DNA of 64,000 bases from Ciceribacter ferrooxidans (GTDB lineage: Bacteria; Pseudomonadota; Alphaproteobacteria; Rhizobiales; Rhizobiaceae): contig NZ_SDVB01000253.1 in assembly GCF_004137355.1 (NCBI RefSeq), positions 558,001 to 622,000 of the forward strand, given 5' to 3'. The notes under the pieces are model-generated. The model was not told the origin of the DNA, did not search any database, and saw nothing but the letters and a program-made list of their open reading frames with translations. Made by a program: the position numbers and the translations under genes. Positions 1 to 8,137 of the stretch are shown here, one piece after another. Each line of letters starts with the position of its first letter. Position 1 is the first letter of the stretch.

Positions 1-212
1 TGGCGGAAGACACGTCGACCGGCAAAGGCAAGGTTGCGCCCTTGCGCAAGACACGGCCCTGCCCGGAATGCGGCCGTCCCTCGACCCGCGAGAGCTATCC
101 CTTCTGTTCGGAGCGTTGCCGCTCGCTCGACCTTTCCCGCTGGCTCAAGGGCAGCTATGCGATCCCCGTCGCCGAGGATGAATCCCGGGCGGACGACGAA
201 AACCGTGACTGA
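1..212 (+). CDS. yacG: DNA gyrase inhibitor YacG, zinc-binding (5' end cut by one base)
   Basis: The window starts inside the ATG: adding one base gives a 70-residue protein ending at 212. Four cysteines in a CPECG...FC...RC arrangement (C21, C24, C36, C40 if the missing A is counted) form the single zinc site of the YacG family, followed by the usual LDLSRWL segment. The length fits the family. In enterobacteria YacG binds GyrB and inhibits gyrase; the role here is taken from the family. The acidic C-terminal tail is typical. No neighbour upstream is visible. Confidence 0.9.
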   Translation, partial: AEDTSTGKGKVAPLRKTRPCPECGRPSTRESYPFCSERCRSLDLSRWLKGSYAIPVAEDESRADDENRD

Positions 213-298
213 AATCGTGCCGGTCCGGCGGCGAAGCCTTTAGAATTGCTTGATTTTCCGCGTTTGTAGCGAACTCGTCAAAAAAGTGCCGATTGGTG

Positions 299-326
299 CT
301 GGACATGGCCGAACAAGATGCTATAA
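299..326 (+). promoter_or_regulatory. Candidate sigma-70 promoter of tRNA-Phe
   Basis: CTGGAC (299-304) and CTATAA (321-326) are separated by 16 bases, close to the rhizobial housekeeping consensus CTTGAC-N17-CTATAT. It would start transcription about 70 bases before the tRNA. No other good candidate lies between yacG and the tRNA. Confidence 0.5.
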
Positions 327-401
327 CCGCGCTCGCTCTGGGGGACAAAACGCCCCCGCCGGTTCTCAAAAGGATCGGACGGCTTGCAAGTCGAGCCTGA
401 T

Positions 402-477
402 GCCCGGATAGCTCAGTTGGTAGAGCAGCGGATTGAAAATCCGCGTGTCGGTGGTTCAAATCCGCCTCCGGGCACCA
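402..477 (+). tRNA. tRNA-Phe (anticodon GAA)
   Basis: A complete cloverleaf can be folded by eye: acceptor GCCCGGA pairs with TCCGGGC, the D arm contains AGCTCAGTTGGTAGAGC, the anticodon stem GCGGA/TCCGC carries TTGAAAA with anticodon GAA, and the T arm contains GGTTCAAATCC. The CCA end is encoded (475-477). Confidence 0.97.
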
Positions 478-611
478 TTTTTCTTCTGTAAATAGACATC
501 ATCACAATCGCCTCGCACCCGACATCGCCCTATCGGGCTCCCTGAATTTGTACTGTAGTAACGTCTTAAAGAAAGACTTATCGTATCGGCCTCGTTTCGC
601 AGGAGGTTTCG

Positions 612-926
612 ATGATCAGGTTCTTTCCCTCGGCGTGGATACTTGCCATTGCGGTCCTTGCCGGCGCCGGGAGTGTTCCGGCCGCGGATGCCGGCGACCG
701 GACGCCCGGAGCGCCACTGCTTGCCTTCTATTCGACCGACCAGAGGCCGATCCAGACCTGTGCCGATGGCAGCGTGTCTGCCCGCGGCTGCCCGCCGGCG
801 GGAATCGAGGTTGCGACCGGCAGTGAATGCCCGGCCGCCAGCGGCGAATACTGCAGTGATGAAACGCCCTATTGCTGCGGCACGCCCGGCAACTACTACT
901 GCGCGACCGACGTGAACCACTGCTAG
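612..926 (+). CDS. Small secreted cysteine-rich protein of unknown function
   Basis: A 104-residue protein with a signal peptide (charged start, hydrophobic core about residues 8-22, cleavage likely near AADA) and a mature part holding eight cysteines (C50, C60, C73, C81, C88, C89, C97, C104), an even number that suggests four disulfides. An AGGAGG ribosome site lies 6-7 bases before the ATG, so the start is well supported. It stands alone on the plus strand, tail to tail with the secretion adaptor gene. I do not recognise the family; a periplasmic or exported disulfide-rich protein is the most that can be said. Confidence 0.75.
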   Translation: MIRFFPSAWILAIAVLAGAGSVPAADAGDRTPGAPLLAFYSTDQRPIQTCADGSVSARGCPPAGIEVATGSECPAASGEYCSDETPYCCGTPGNYYCATDVNHC

Positions 927-968
927 GATCGGTCGACCCGGGCGTCCCCATATCATCGAGATTTGGTA

Positions 969-2282
969 TCAGTCCTCCCGCATGGCGCGGGCGATCTGGT
1001 CGGCGAGCGGCTTCGTCAGATAGGAAAGTGCCGTGCGCTCGCCGGTTTCGATGAAGGCCTCGACCGGCATTCCCGATTGCAGGACGAGGTTGCCGAGCTT
1101 GGCGATTTCCTCCCGCGACATATCGATGCGCACCGTGTACCAGGTCTCGCCGGTCTCCTTGCTGGCACTCAGATTGGCGCCGATCGTCTCGACCGTCCCG
1201 AAGATTTCGGGCGTCGTGCGCTGGCTGAAGGCGGAAAAGCGCAGGACCGCCTGCTGGCCTGCATGCAGCTGGTCGATGTCGGCCGGACGCACGCGCGCTT
1301 CGACGACCAGCGTGTCGTTCACCGGCACGATCTGCATGATTGTTTCGCCCGGTGCGATCACGCCGCCGATCGTATGCACCGCAAGCTCGTGCACGAGGCC
1401 TGCCTGCGGCGCGAGGATATCCACGCGCTTCAGTTCGTCGAGGGCAGCCACCCGCTGTTCGGCGAGTTCGGCAAGCTTGTTCTCGATATCCCTGAGTTCC
1501 GTCAGCACCTCGGCGCGCCGGTCCTGGTCGAGCTGCAGGATCTGCAGCTCGGTTTCGGTGATGCGGGTCGCCGCGCGCGCGATCTCCGAGGTGAGCTGCC
1601 CGCGTTCGCCGGCAAGCTGCGCCTTCACGCGCTGGAGCGCCGCGACCTGTGAGAAGGGGGTCAGCTGCTTTTCGTGCAGCGTGACGACGCCCGCTAGCTC
1701 CTCCTCGATGAGCTTCAACTCGTCGTCCTTGGCGGCACGGCGGGCGACGAGCCCTTCCGATTCCTGCCGGATCTGGTCGATGCGCTCGCGAAGCTGGGCC
1801 TTCTGCCCCTCGATCGTGCGCTTGCGGGCCTTGAAAAGCGCCTCCTCGGCGTTCACGTAGTCGGCGACCTCCGGCTCGGACAGCCGCGCCTTCAACTCGT
1901 CGGGCACCGTGACCTCCGCCGCTTCGTCGCGTTCGGCGGCAAGCCGCATGCGGCGCGCGGTCAGCTGGTCGATCTGCTTGGTGATCACCGCCAGGTTGGC
2001 CCGCGTGATCGTGGCGTCGAGGCGGATGAGGAGGTCGCCGGCGGCGACCCGAGAGCCGTTCTTGACGCGGATCTCGCCGACAATGCCGCCGCTGCGGTGC
2101 TGCACCAGCTTGACGTTGCCTTCGACGACGACCATGCCCGGCGCGACCACCGCGCCCGCGAGCTTGCTGGTTGCGGCCCAGCCGCCGATCCCGAGAACGA
2201 GCACGGCGATCGCCGCCACGGCGACCGTCATGGAACGGGCGATGGAGCGGGAGGCCCGGCTCTTGCGCGGACTGTCTGTCAT
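969..2282 (-). CDS. prsE: Type I secretion periplasmic adaptor, HlyD family (PrsE-like)
   Basis: A 437-residue membrane fusion protein: short cytoplasmic N-terminus, one membrane segment (about residues 18-36), a biotinyl/lipoyl-like part containing GEIRVKNGSRVAAGDLL, a long coiled-coil region rich in E, R, L and A (about 125-270), then the second lipoyl half and beta-barrel. It links the inner membrane ABC exporter to a TolC-type outer membrane channel. Its ATG overlaps the stop of the ABC transporter gene (ATGA type), so the two are translated together. The name prsE is used for the rhizobial member that exports glycanases and RTX-like proteins; the assignment to that subgroup is inference. 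Confidence 0.85.
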   Translation of the reverse strand: MTDSPRKSRASRSIARSMTVAVAAIAVLVLGIGGWAATSKLAGAVVAPGMVVVEGNVKLVQHRSGGIVGEIRVKNGSRVAAGDLLIRLDATITRANLAVITKQIDQLTARRMRLAAERDEAAEVTVPDELKARLSEPEVADYVNAEEALFKARKRTIEGQKAQLRERIDQIRQESEGLVARRAAKDDELKLIEEELAGVVTLHEKQLTPFSQVAALQRVKAQLAGERGQLTSEIARAATRITETELQILQLDQDRRAEVLTELRDIENKLAELAEQRVAALDELKRVDILAPQAGLVHELAVHTIGGVIAPGETIMQIVPVNDTLVVEARVRPADIDQLHAGQQAVLRFSAFSQRTTPEIFGTVETIGANLSASKETGETWYTVRIDMSREEIAKLGNLVLQSGMPVEAFIETGERTALSYLTKPLADQIARAMRED

Positions 2283-3991
2283 GAATTCTCCGAAACGGCG
2301 CGGACCGTCGTCTTGCGCAAGACTTCGTCGCGCGGGCCGAAGGCGACCATGCGACCCTCGTTGAGAACGAGGACATGATCGACGGCGGCAAGCGCACTCG
2401 GGCGGTGGGCGATGACGATCACGACCGAGCCCGCCTTGCGGGCGGCGATGATGGCATTGGTGAGAGCGGCTTCCCCTTCAGCATCGAGGCTGGCATTCGG
2501 CTCATCGAGGACGATGAGGAACGGCGCGCCGTAGAGGGCGCGGGCAAGTCCGACGCGCTGTCGTTGACCGGCCGACAGGATCGCGCCGCCGGCGCCGATG
2601 CGGGTGTCGTAGCCGTCCGGCATCGAAAGGATCAGGCTGTGCGCGCCAGCCATCGTCGCCGCCTCGATGATCGCCTCCGGCCTTGCCTGGGGCGAAAACC
2701 GCGCGATGTTCTCGGCGATGGTGCCGTCGAAGAGTTCGACGTCTTGCGGCAGATAGCCGATCGCCGAGCCGAGCGCCTCGGGATCCCACTGGGCGAGTTC
2801 GGCTCCGTCGAGCCGTACCGTTCCGCGGGCCGCCGGCCACACGCCGACGAGAATGCGCGCCAGCGTCGACTTGCCCGAGCCGCTCGGTCCGATGATCCCG
2901 AGGCCCTGGCCGGCCTTGAGCTCGAAGCCGACATCCCGGACGATGATCGCGGTCGTGCCCGGCGCAACCGCAGTGATCGCGACCGCCGCGATCGTTTGCC
3001 GCGGCACAGGCAGGGCCATCGGAACGCTGCCGGTTCTCAGCTTCTCGAGGACTTCCTCAAGCCGCCGACGCGCCTGGCGGGCGTTCACGAAGCCGCGCCA
3101 CTGGCCGATCACCAGCTCGATGGGGGCCAGCGCCCGGGAGGTGAGGATGGAGGCGGCGATCATCGCGCCGGGAGAGGCGAGTTGCCAGATCGCCAGCCAG
3201 GCCCCGAGCGCCAGAACGCCCGACTGGAGTGCGAGGCGGAAGATCTTGGAAGCCGCGGAGAAGCTGCTGGTGACGTCGCCGGCACGTCGCTGTTTTTCGA
3301 TGAAGTCGGCGTTGGTCGCATCCCAGCGGGTGGCATAGGCTTCGCGCATGCCCATCGCCTGCAGCACCTCGGCGTTGCGCCGTCCGGCTTCCAGGTAGTC
3401 GGAGCGTCTTGCCGCAAGCAGGGAGAGGAGCCGCATCGGTTCCCGCAACATCACTTCGCTGGTGAGGGTCAGCGCGATCAGCACGATGGCACCCGCGACG
3501 GCGAGCCAGCCGAAATACGGATGGAAGAGGAAGAGGATGACGAGATAGAGCGGCAACCACGGCAGGTCGGCGATCGCGATCGGGCCCTGGCCACTCATGA
3601 AGCCGCGCAACTGATCGAGATCGCGCAGCGGTTGCGGCACGCTTTCCTTCTTCGAAAGCCGAAGCGGCAGCTTGAGGACGGCGTCGAAGGCAGGTCGGCC
3701 GAGCTGTTCTTCGAGCCGCTGTCCGATCTGTGTGAGGATACGCGAACGAATGACCTCGAACAGGGCCTGGAACACGTAGAGCGCGACGGCGAGCATCGAC
3801 AGCGCCACCAGCGTCGGCACGCTGCGGCTCGCCAGAACCCGGTCGTAGACCTGCATCATGAAGAGCGGCCCGGTGAGCATCAGGATGTTGGTCACGGCAC
3901 TGAGGGCGACGATGCCGGCGAAGGCGGCTCTGGTTTGCCTCAAGGCCGCGGCAACCAGGGGGCGTCGCGTCTCTTGCAATGTGGCAGTCAA
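2279..3991 (-). CDS. prsD: Type I secretion ABC transporter, permease plus ATPase (PrsD-like)
   Basis: 570 residues: a transmembrane half (about residues 25-300) and an ATP-binding half with Walker A GPSGSGKST (368-376), signature LSAGQRQRVGLARAL (from 472) and Walker B FLIVLDEP (491-498). No C39 peptidase domain is present at the N-terminus, so substrates would be RTX-type proteins with uncleaved C-terminal signals. The start is TTG at 3991, preceded by AGGGGGATGAT; no in-frame ATG fits better. No outer membrane factor or obvious RTX substrate gene is adjacent, so the channel and cargo must be elsewhere. Confidence 0.87.
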   Translation of the reverse strand: MTATLQETRRPLVAAALRQTRAAFAGIVALSAVTNILMLTGPLFMMQVYDRVLASRSVPTLVALSMLAVALYVFQALFEVIRSRILTQIGQRLEEQLGRPAFDAVLKLPLRLSKKESVPQPLRDLDQLRGFMSGQGPIAIADLPWLPLYLVILFLFHPYFGWLAVAGAIVLIALTLTSEVMLREPMRLLSLLAARRSDYLEAGRRNAEVLQAMGMREAYATRWDATNADFIEKQRRAGDVTSSFSAASKIFRLALQSGVLALGAWLAIWQLASPGAMIAASILTSRALAPIELVIGQWRGFVNARQARRRLEEVLEKLRTGSVPMALPVPRQTIAAVAITAVAPGTTAIIVRDVGFELKAGQGLGIIGPSGSGKSTLARILVGVWPAARGTVRLDGAELAQWDPEALGSAIGYLPQDVELFDGTIAENIARFSPQARPEAIIEAATMAGAHSLILSMPDGYDTRIGAGGAILSAGQRQRVGLARALYGAPFLIVLDEPNASLDAEGEAALTNAIIAARKAGSVVIVIAHRPSALAAVDHVLVLNEGRMVAFGPRDEVLRKTTVRAVSENS

Positions 3992-4140
3992 ATCATCCCC
4001 CTGGCACTCTCAGGAAATCGCTGGCGTTCCCGCCGTCCGCTGCGGCAAGCTTCAGCAGAGTCTCGCGGAGATTGCAATGGCTTCCGGCGGCCTCCCGCGG
4101 GCAACGCCACTTCCCCCATGCTGCGAAAATCGGGCGGAAT

Positions 4141-4836
4141 TCAGATGGCCGGGCCCGCGTCCCCGTAACGTATCGGCGCGGTGCCGGCGTCCGCCTCCCG
4201 CCGGAGAAGAAAGAAGAACGGTTGTTCCATGCCGCGCATGTCCATCAGGCCGAGGACACGGACTGCATCGATGCGCCGGAAACAGTCGATCACCGGAAGC
4301 GAGTCATAGACCATCGCGGCGCTGACGACGCCGCGGAAAGCGAGACTCCGCAGCCGTGCGGCCGGCCGACGGGTCGACAGGAGATGGCCGAAACGACGGA
4401 AGAGCTGCACCGGGATCGGACCGAGCCACAGACGCGGGTGACGCTGAAGACGCCGGAGAGGAATACGGGCGGGATCGAGTGCAAAGAGCTTGCCACTCCG
4501 GCGACGGAAAAGCAGAGGGTCGACATCTTCGGACGAGCGGAAATCCTTGCCGTACCAGGAAAGTGCCTCGAGCACGCCGTCGAGCGGATGGCCTGTCGGC
4601 AGATCCCGACCGCGCCAGCGCCCCAGCATTCCCGCCTCCTCCACGGCCTCCAATCCATCGAAGTGGCCGAGCGCCAGCCGTGTCGAGATCGCATGATCCT
4701 CCCACTCGGCGAGCCAGGCGGGCGCTGCCGGTCCGGATGCCGGAGCATCGGAAATCTCGGCAACGCCATAATCGCGAGTCTGCCTTCCGCTCGCCATCGC
4801 CGGGTGCCAGCCGTCAATCCGTATGTAGCCTGTCAT
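4141..4836 (-). CDS. GXWXG/DUF4334 domain protein
   Basis: 231 residues with the two halves typical of this bacterial family: an N-terminal GRWRGRDLPTGHP motif (72-84) followed by ALSWYGKDF, and a C-terminal part with AMVYDSLPVIDCFRRID and VLGLMDMRG, ending in PFFFLLRR. The biochemical role of DUF4334 proteins is not established. An N-terminal stretch of about 40 residues before the domain is less ordered. It lies 18 bases after the BON gene on the same strand and is probably the last gene of the SDR-BON unit. Confidence 0.75.
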   Translation of the reverse strand: MTGYIRIDGWHPAMASGRQTRDYGVAEISDAPASGPAAPAWLAEWEDHAISTRLALGHFDGLEAVEEAGMLGRWRGRDLPTGHPLDGVLEALSWYGKDFRSSEDVDPLLFRRRSGKLFALDPARIPLRRLQRHPRLWLGPIPVQLFRRFGHLLSTRRPAARLRSLAFRGVVSAAMVYDSLPVIDCFRRIDAVRVLGLMDMRGMEQPFFFLLRREADAGTAPIRYGDAGPAI

Positions 4837-4854
4837 GGCGCGTCTCCTTGACGC

Positions 4855-5145
4855 TCATGCGTCGTCAGGCTTGCGCGCATATTCCGTCGCGAGATCGATG
4901 TTGACTTTCTCGACGCCCGGAACAGAAAGGGCGATTTCGACGGCGCGGTCGATTTCCTCGGGCCAGGTGACACCGCCGGAGAGAAAGATCGTACTTCCGG
5001 CGGCGGTTACCGAGATATCACTCGCGTCAACGCCTTCGCTGACGGCGAGCAGCCGCGCCACCGCCGTCTCCACCGGTTCGTGATCACTGAATTCGACCTC
5101 CACCTCCGGCTTCCCTCCGAAAAAACGCTGCGGTTTGAAAACCAT
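4855..5145 (-). CDS. BON domain protein
   Basis: 96 residues starting MVFKPQRFF; the ATG at 5145 is chosen because AGGAGG lies 6 bases upstream, while the longer reading frame runs back into the neighbouring gene without a ribosome site. Residues about 20-90 are a single BON domain (ETAVARLL...DASDISVTAAGSTIFLSGGVTWPEEIDRAVEIALSVPGVEKVNIDL). BON domains are thought to bind phospholipid or carbohydrate surfaces and often occur in osmotic-stress proteins such as OsmY; this one has no signal peptide, so it should act in the cytoplasm. It follows the SDR gene by 71 bases. Confidence 0.8.
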   Translation of the reverse strand: MVFKPQRFFGGKPEVEVEFSDHEPVETAVARLLAVSEGVDASDISVTAAGSTIFLSGGVTWPEEIDRAVEIALSVPGVEKVNIDLATEYARKPDDA

Positions 5146-5216
5146 GTCGCGCCTCCTGTCATCCTTCCGAGCCACTTGACGGAGAACGCGCGGGGCACGC
5201 GTTTGTTCAACCGTGG

Positions 5217-6194
5217 TCAGTAGCCGCCGATGACCGGCAGGATCTCTCCGGTGATGTAGCTTGAGCACTGCGGGGAGGCGAGGAAGACATAGGCCGGTGC
5301 CAACTCTTCCGGTTGCGCCGGACGTTTCATCGGCACTTTGGAACCAAACTGCGAGACCTGCTCGGCCTGCTTGTCGGACGGATTGAGCGGCGTCCAGACC
5401 GGGCCGGGCGCCACGGCGTTCACGCGTATGCCACGGCTTACCAGGTTGGAGGCGAGAGCGCGGGTAAAGGAGTGGATTCCGCCCTTGGTCATCGAATAAT
5501 CGAGAAGTGCCGCACTACCCATGAGCCCCACGACGGAGCCGGTGTTGATGATCGACGAGCCTTCCTTGAGGTGTGGCACCGCCGCCTTGGCCATGTAAAA
5601 GTAGCCGTAGAGGCTGGTCTTGATCGTCATGTCGAAATGTTCGATCGAGAGATCTTCGATCGTCTTCGAGTGCACCTGGAAGGCGGCGTTGTTGACGAGA
5701 ACGTCGATCTTACCGAATGTCCTGACGGTGTGGTCGATTACCTGCCGGCAATAGTCCGGATCGCGGACGTCTCCGCGGCTGACGAGGCAGCGACGCCCTT
5801 CCGCTTCGACCGCGCGGCGTGTCTCATCCGCATCGCGGTCCTCGGCCAGATGCGAGATCGTCACATCGGCGCCTTCGCGGGCGAAGAGAATTGCGACGGC
5901 TCGGCCGATACCCGAGTCGCCGCCCGTGATCACCGCGACCATGCCGTCGAGCTTGCCCGAGCCCTTGTAGAAGGGAGCGTCGTACATCGGCGGCGGATCG
6001 AGACGGTATTCCATGCCCGGTTTGGGTTCGTGTTGCGGCGGAAATGGCGGTTCGGGATAGCGCCGTGCTCCCGCCTGGACCGCGCGGACTCCATCTTTCG
6101 ACTTGCCTTGGCTCGCATCGGCGCTTGCAACCTCCTCCTGGATCTCGCGTTGTTCATCCGCTGTTCTGGTTCCGTCGCCGGAGAGTTTGTCCAT
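5217..6194 (-). CDS. SDR family NAD(P)-dependent oxidoreductase, stress type
   Basis: 325 residues from the ATG at 6194 (AAGGAAGGGC ribosome site); the frame is open further upstream but without support. A charged extension of about 80 residues precedes a classical short-chain dehydrogenase: cofactor motif TGGDSGIG (90-97), NNAA (168-171), catalytic S220, Y233 and K237 in YSMTK, and the C-terminal GEILPVIGGY. This long-extension form resembles E. coli YghA and the Bacillus general stress SDRs. The substrate is unknown. A GGAAC-type promoter candidate lies about 78 bases upstream. Confidence 0.88.
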   Translation of the reverse strand: MDKLSGDGTRTADEQREIQEEVASADASQGKSKDGVRAVQAGARRYPEPPFPPQHEPKPGMEYRLDPPPMYDAPFYKGSGKLDGMVAVITGGDSGIGRAVAILFAREGADVTISHLAEDRDADETRRAVEAEGRRCLVSRGDVRDPDYCRQVIDHTVRTFGKIDVLVNNAAFQVHSKTIEDLSIEHFDMTIKTSLYGYFYMAKAAVPHLKEGSSIINTGSVVGLMGSAALLDYSMTKGGIHSFTRALASNLVSRGIRVNAVAPGPVWTPLNPSDKQAEQVSQFGSKVPMKRPAQPEELAPAYVFLASPQCSSYITGEILPVIGGY

Positions 6195-6271
6195 TGCTCT
6201 GCCCTTCCTTGATCGTCGGGAGTTTCCGGATATCGGCGGCTCGGTCGAACGATCGCCTCTCTGTGCGACCC

Positions 6272-6297
6272 AACCATGCATCGGGTGCGATTGTTCC
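6272..6297 (-). promoter_or_regulatory. Candidate RpoE2/EcfG general stress promoter of the SDR-BON unit
   Basis: On the minus strand GGAAC (6297-6293) is followed after 18 bases by GTT (6274-6272), so the spacing to TT is 19. The rhizobial RpoE2 consensus is GGAAC-N18-19-TT. The SDR start is about 78 bases downstream, and the gene type fits a general stress regulon. Confidence 0.5.
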
Positions 6298-6375
6298 GAA
6301 ACTTGGCCGTGTGGCGGTTGGCAGTGGCAGGAACCTGCGTTATCACTAATGTTCGAGGCTGGAGAAAGGGCGAGG

Positions 6376-8115
6376 ATGTCATGGTGTACGATGTTGCTTA
6401 CGTTTCCCCGGGGAACTCTGGCACGATCTAGGGCTTCAGGCGGGTTATCCCGATTCTTTCCGACCACGTCGCTCGGCATCTATCTCATGGCGATGGCGGC
6501 GCTTACGATTCTGCCGTTCCTCGGTTTCGTGGTTTTCCTGCTGGTGCAACTCGAGAACGGCGAGCGGGCGACATTGCGCCGTGAGACGGCCCAAGATGCT
6601 CAGGTGATCGGTCGCAGCGTCGAACGCCGGCTCCAGGAGATGGCCACCACGCTGCGGTTGCTATCGACCTCACCCGAATTGAAGTCGGGCGACCTCGTCG
6701 CCTTTCAGGACCGAACCGCATCGAGCCTGCGGGCGAGCTCGCTCTATCTCCTGCTCGTGGACCGGCAGGGCGAGCAGCTCATGAATACGCGCGTACCGCC
6801 GGGTAAGCCGCTGCAACGAATGTCCAATGTGCCAGCCTTGCAGTCCGCGCTCTCGTCGGGACAGATCGAGGTTTCCGATATCTTCTTCGGCGCGACGAGC
6901 CAGCGGTGGGTGTTCAACGTCACCACGCCGCTGACGCGGGACCAGTCGCCGAATGCCGCGGCGATGATCCTCGCCCAGGACGCCGGCGACCTGTCCAGCA
7001 TGACGGCGACGGACGCGCTGCCGCCCGGCTGGTCCGCGGCGATCATCGATGCAAACGGCGATGTGGTGGTGTCGAGCGGGCCGGATAATCAGCCTTCGGG
7101 AACCCCGTTTCCGAAAGAGATGGTGGACGTAATGACGGGGGGCAATGACAGCGCCGTCGTTCCGGAGTCCGATCCGCAGACCCTGGTCGGGTACTACCGA
7201 ATTCCCGGCTGGAGCTGGCGAACCGTGACCTGGGGGCCGATCTCCTCCGCGCAAGAAACTCTCATGAGCACCTGGCGCCGCCTCTTCTTCGGCAGCTCGA
7301 TCCTGTTGGTCCTCAGTCTGTTGGTGGCCTGGGCGGTGGCGCAGCAGCTGCGCCGGTCGGTGAGGCAGATCACCGCGATGGCCGAGCAGATCGGTGAAGG
7401 AGAAATCGTCTCTCCGGTGGTGACGAAGATCACCGAGGCGAACCAGGTCGCCATAGCACTCTCCAACGCATCCTTCGACCGGCGCCAGGCGGAGGATCGC
7501 GTTCATCTGGTTCTCAATGAGCTGGTCCACCGCACGACGAACATCCTCACTCTGGTGCAGTCCATGATGCGCCAAATCTCCCGGAAGAGCAGCAACATGG
7601 AGGAGTTTCAGGCGGCCATCGGTGGCCGTCTCTCCGGCCTTGCTCGCTCCATCGAGGCGCTTGCGCGCGAACAATGGGTCGGCATTCCGCTTTCGCAACT
7701 CGTCAACCTTCAGCTCTCCACTGTTGCTGGCTCGTGCGACCGTGTAACCCTGGTGGGTAGGGATTTCACTCTGAATACCCAGGCGGTGCAGAATCTCGGC
7801 CTCGTATTCTACGAACTCGGGACGAACTCGGTGAAGTACGGGGCGCTCTCGACGCCGAGCGGCCGGATTCTCGTGAAGTGGCACATCGCCGAAGGTGACC
7901 TCGGGCCGATGCTCGAAATCTGCTGGGCGGAGAGCGGTGGGCCTCCCGTGGAGGAGCCACATCGCCGCGGCTTCGGCACGACGATCATCGAGCGCCACGC
8001 CGCCAGCGCTTTCGGCGGCAAGGTGGAACTTCACTATCGCCGCGATGGCATGACCTGGATCCTGAAAGCTCCATTCCGCGCCTTCGAGATCGAGAACGAC
8101 CAGTCCGGGCACTGA
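6376..8115 (+). CDS. Membrane-bound HWE-family sensor histidine kinase
   Basis: 579 residues from ATG 6376; the longer open frame upstream crosses the divergent promoter region and is antisense to the SDR gene. Membrane segments at about 37-57 and 303-325 flank a periplasmic sensory region of about 240 residues (dCache-like by layout), then a HAMP-like linker. The kinase core shows the phospho-acceptor His in NELVHRTTNIL (H385), N-box FYELGTN (479-484), and the W517-x-E519 pair followed by SGGPPV and GFGTTIIE that define the HWE group. Such kinases often feed the PhyR/EcfG stress pathway. No response regulator is adjacent, so it is an orphan; its partner is unknown. Confidence 0.85.
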   Translation: MSWCTMLLTFPRGTLARSRASGGLSRFFPTTSLGIYLMAMAALTILPFLGFVVFLLVQLENGERATLRRETAQDAQVIGRSVERRLQEMATTLRLLSTSPELKSGDLVAFQDRTASSLRASSLYLLLVDRQGEQLMNTRVPPGKPLQRMSNVPALQSALSSGQIEVSDIFFGATSQRWVFNVTTPLTRDQSPNAAAMILAQDAGDLSSMTATDALPPGWSAAIIDANGDVVVSSGPDNQPSGTPFPKEMVDVMTGGNDSAVVPESDPQTLVGYYRIPGWSWRTVTWGPISSAQETLMSTWRRLFFGSSILLVLSLLVAWAVAQQLRRSVRQITAMAEQIGEGEIVSPVVTKITEANQVAIALSNASFDRRQAEDRVHLVLNELVHRTTNILTLVQSMMRQISRKSSNMEEFQAAIGGRLSGLARSIEALAREQWVGIPLSQLVNLQLSTVAGSCDRVTLVGRDFTLNTQAVQNLGLVFYELGTNSVKYGALSTPSGRILVKWHIAEGDLGPMLEICWAESGGPPVEEPHRRGFGTTIIERHAASAFGGKVELHYRRDGMTWILKAPFRAFEIENDQSGH

Positions 8116-8137
8116 GGGACTGCGTGTCGTGCCGCGC

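Noticed and set aside
616-3991. Long shadow frames on both strands over the secretion genes
   Set aside because: They overlap the HlyD and ABC transporter genes in other frames and show no motifs.
6330-6353. GGAAC on the plus strand ahead of the HWE kinase
   Set aside because: The spacing to TT is 17, outside the 18-19 consensus, and the -10 context is poor; not called as a promoter.
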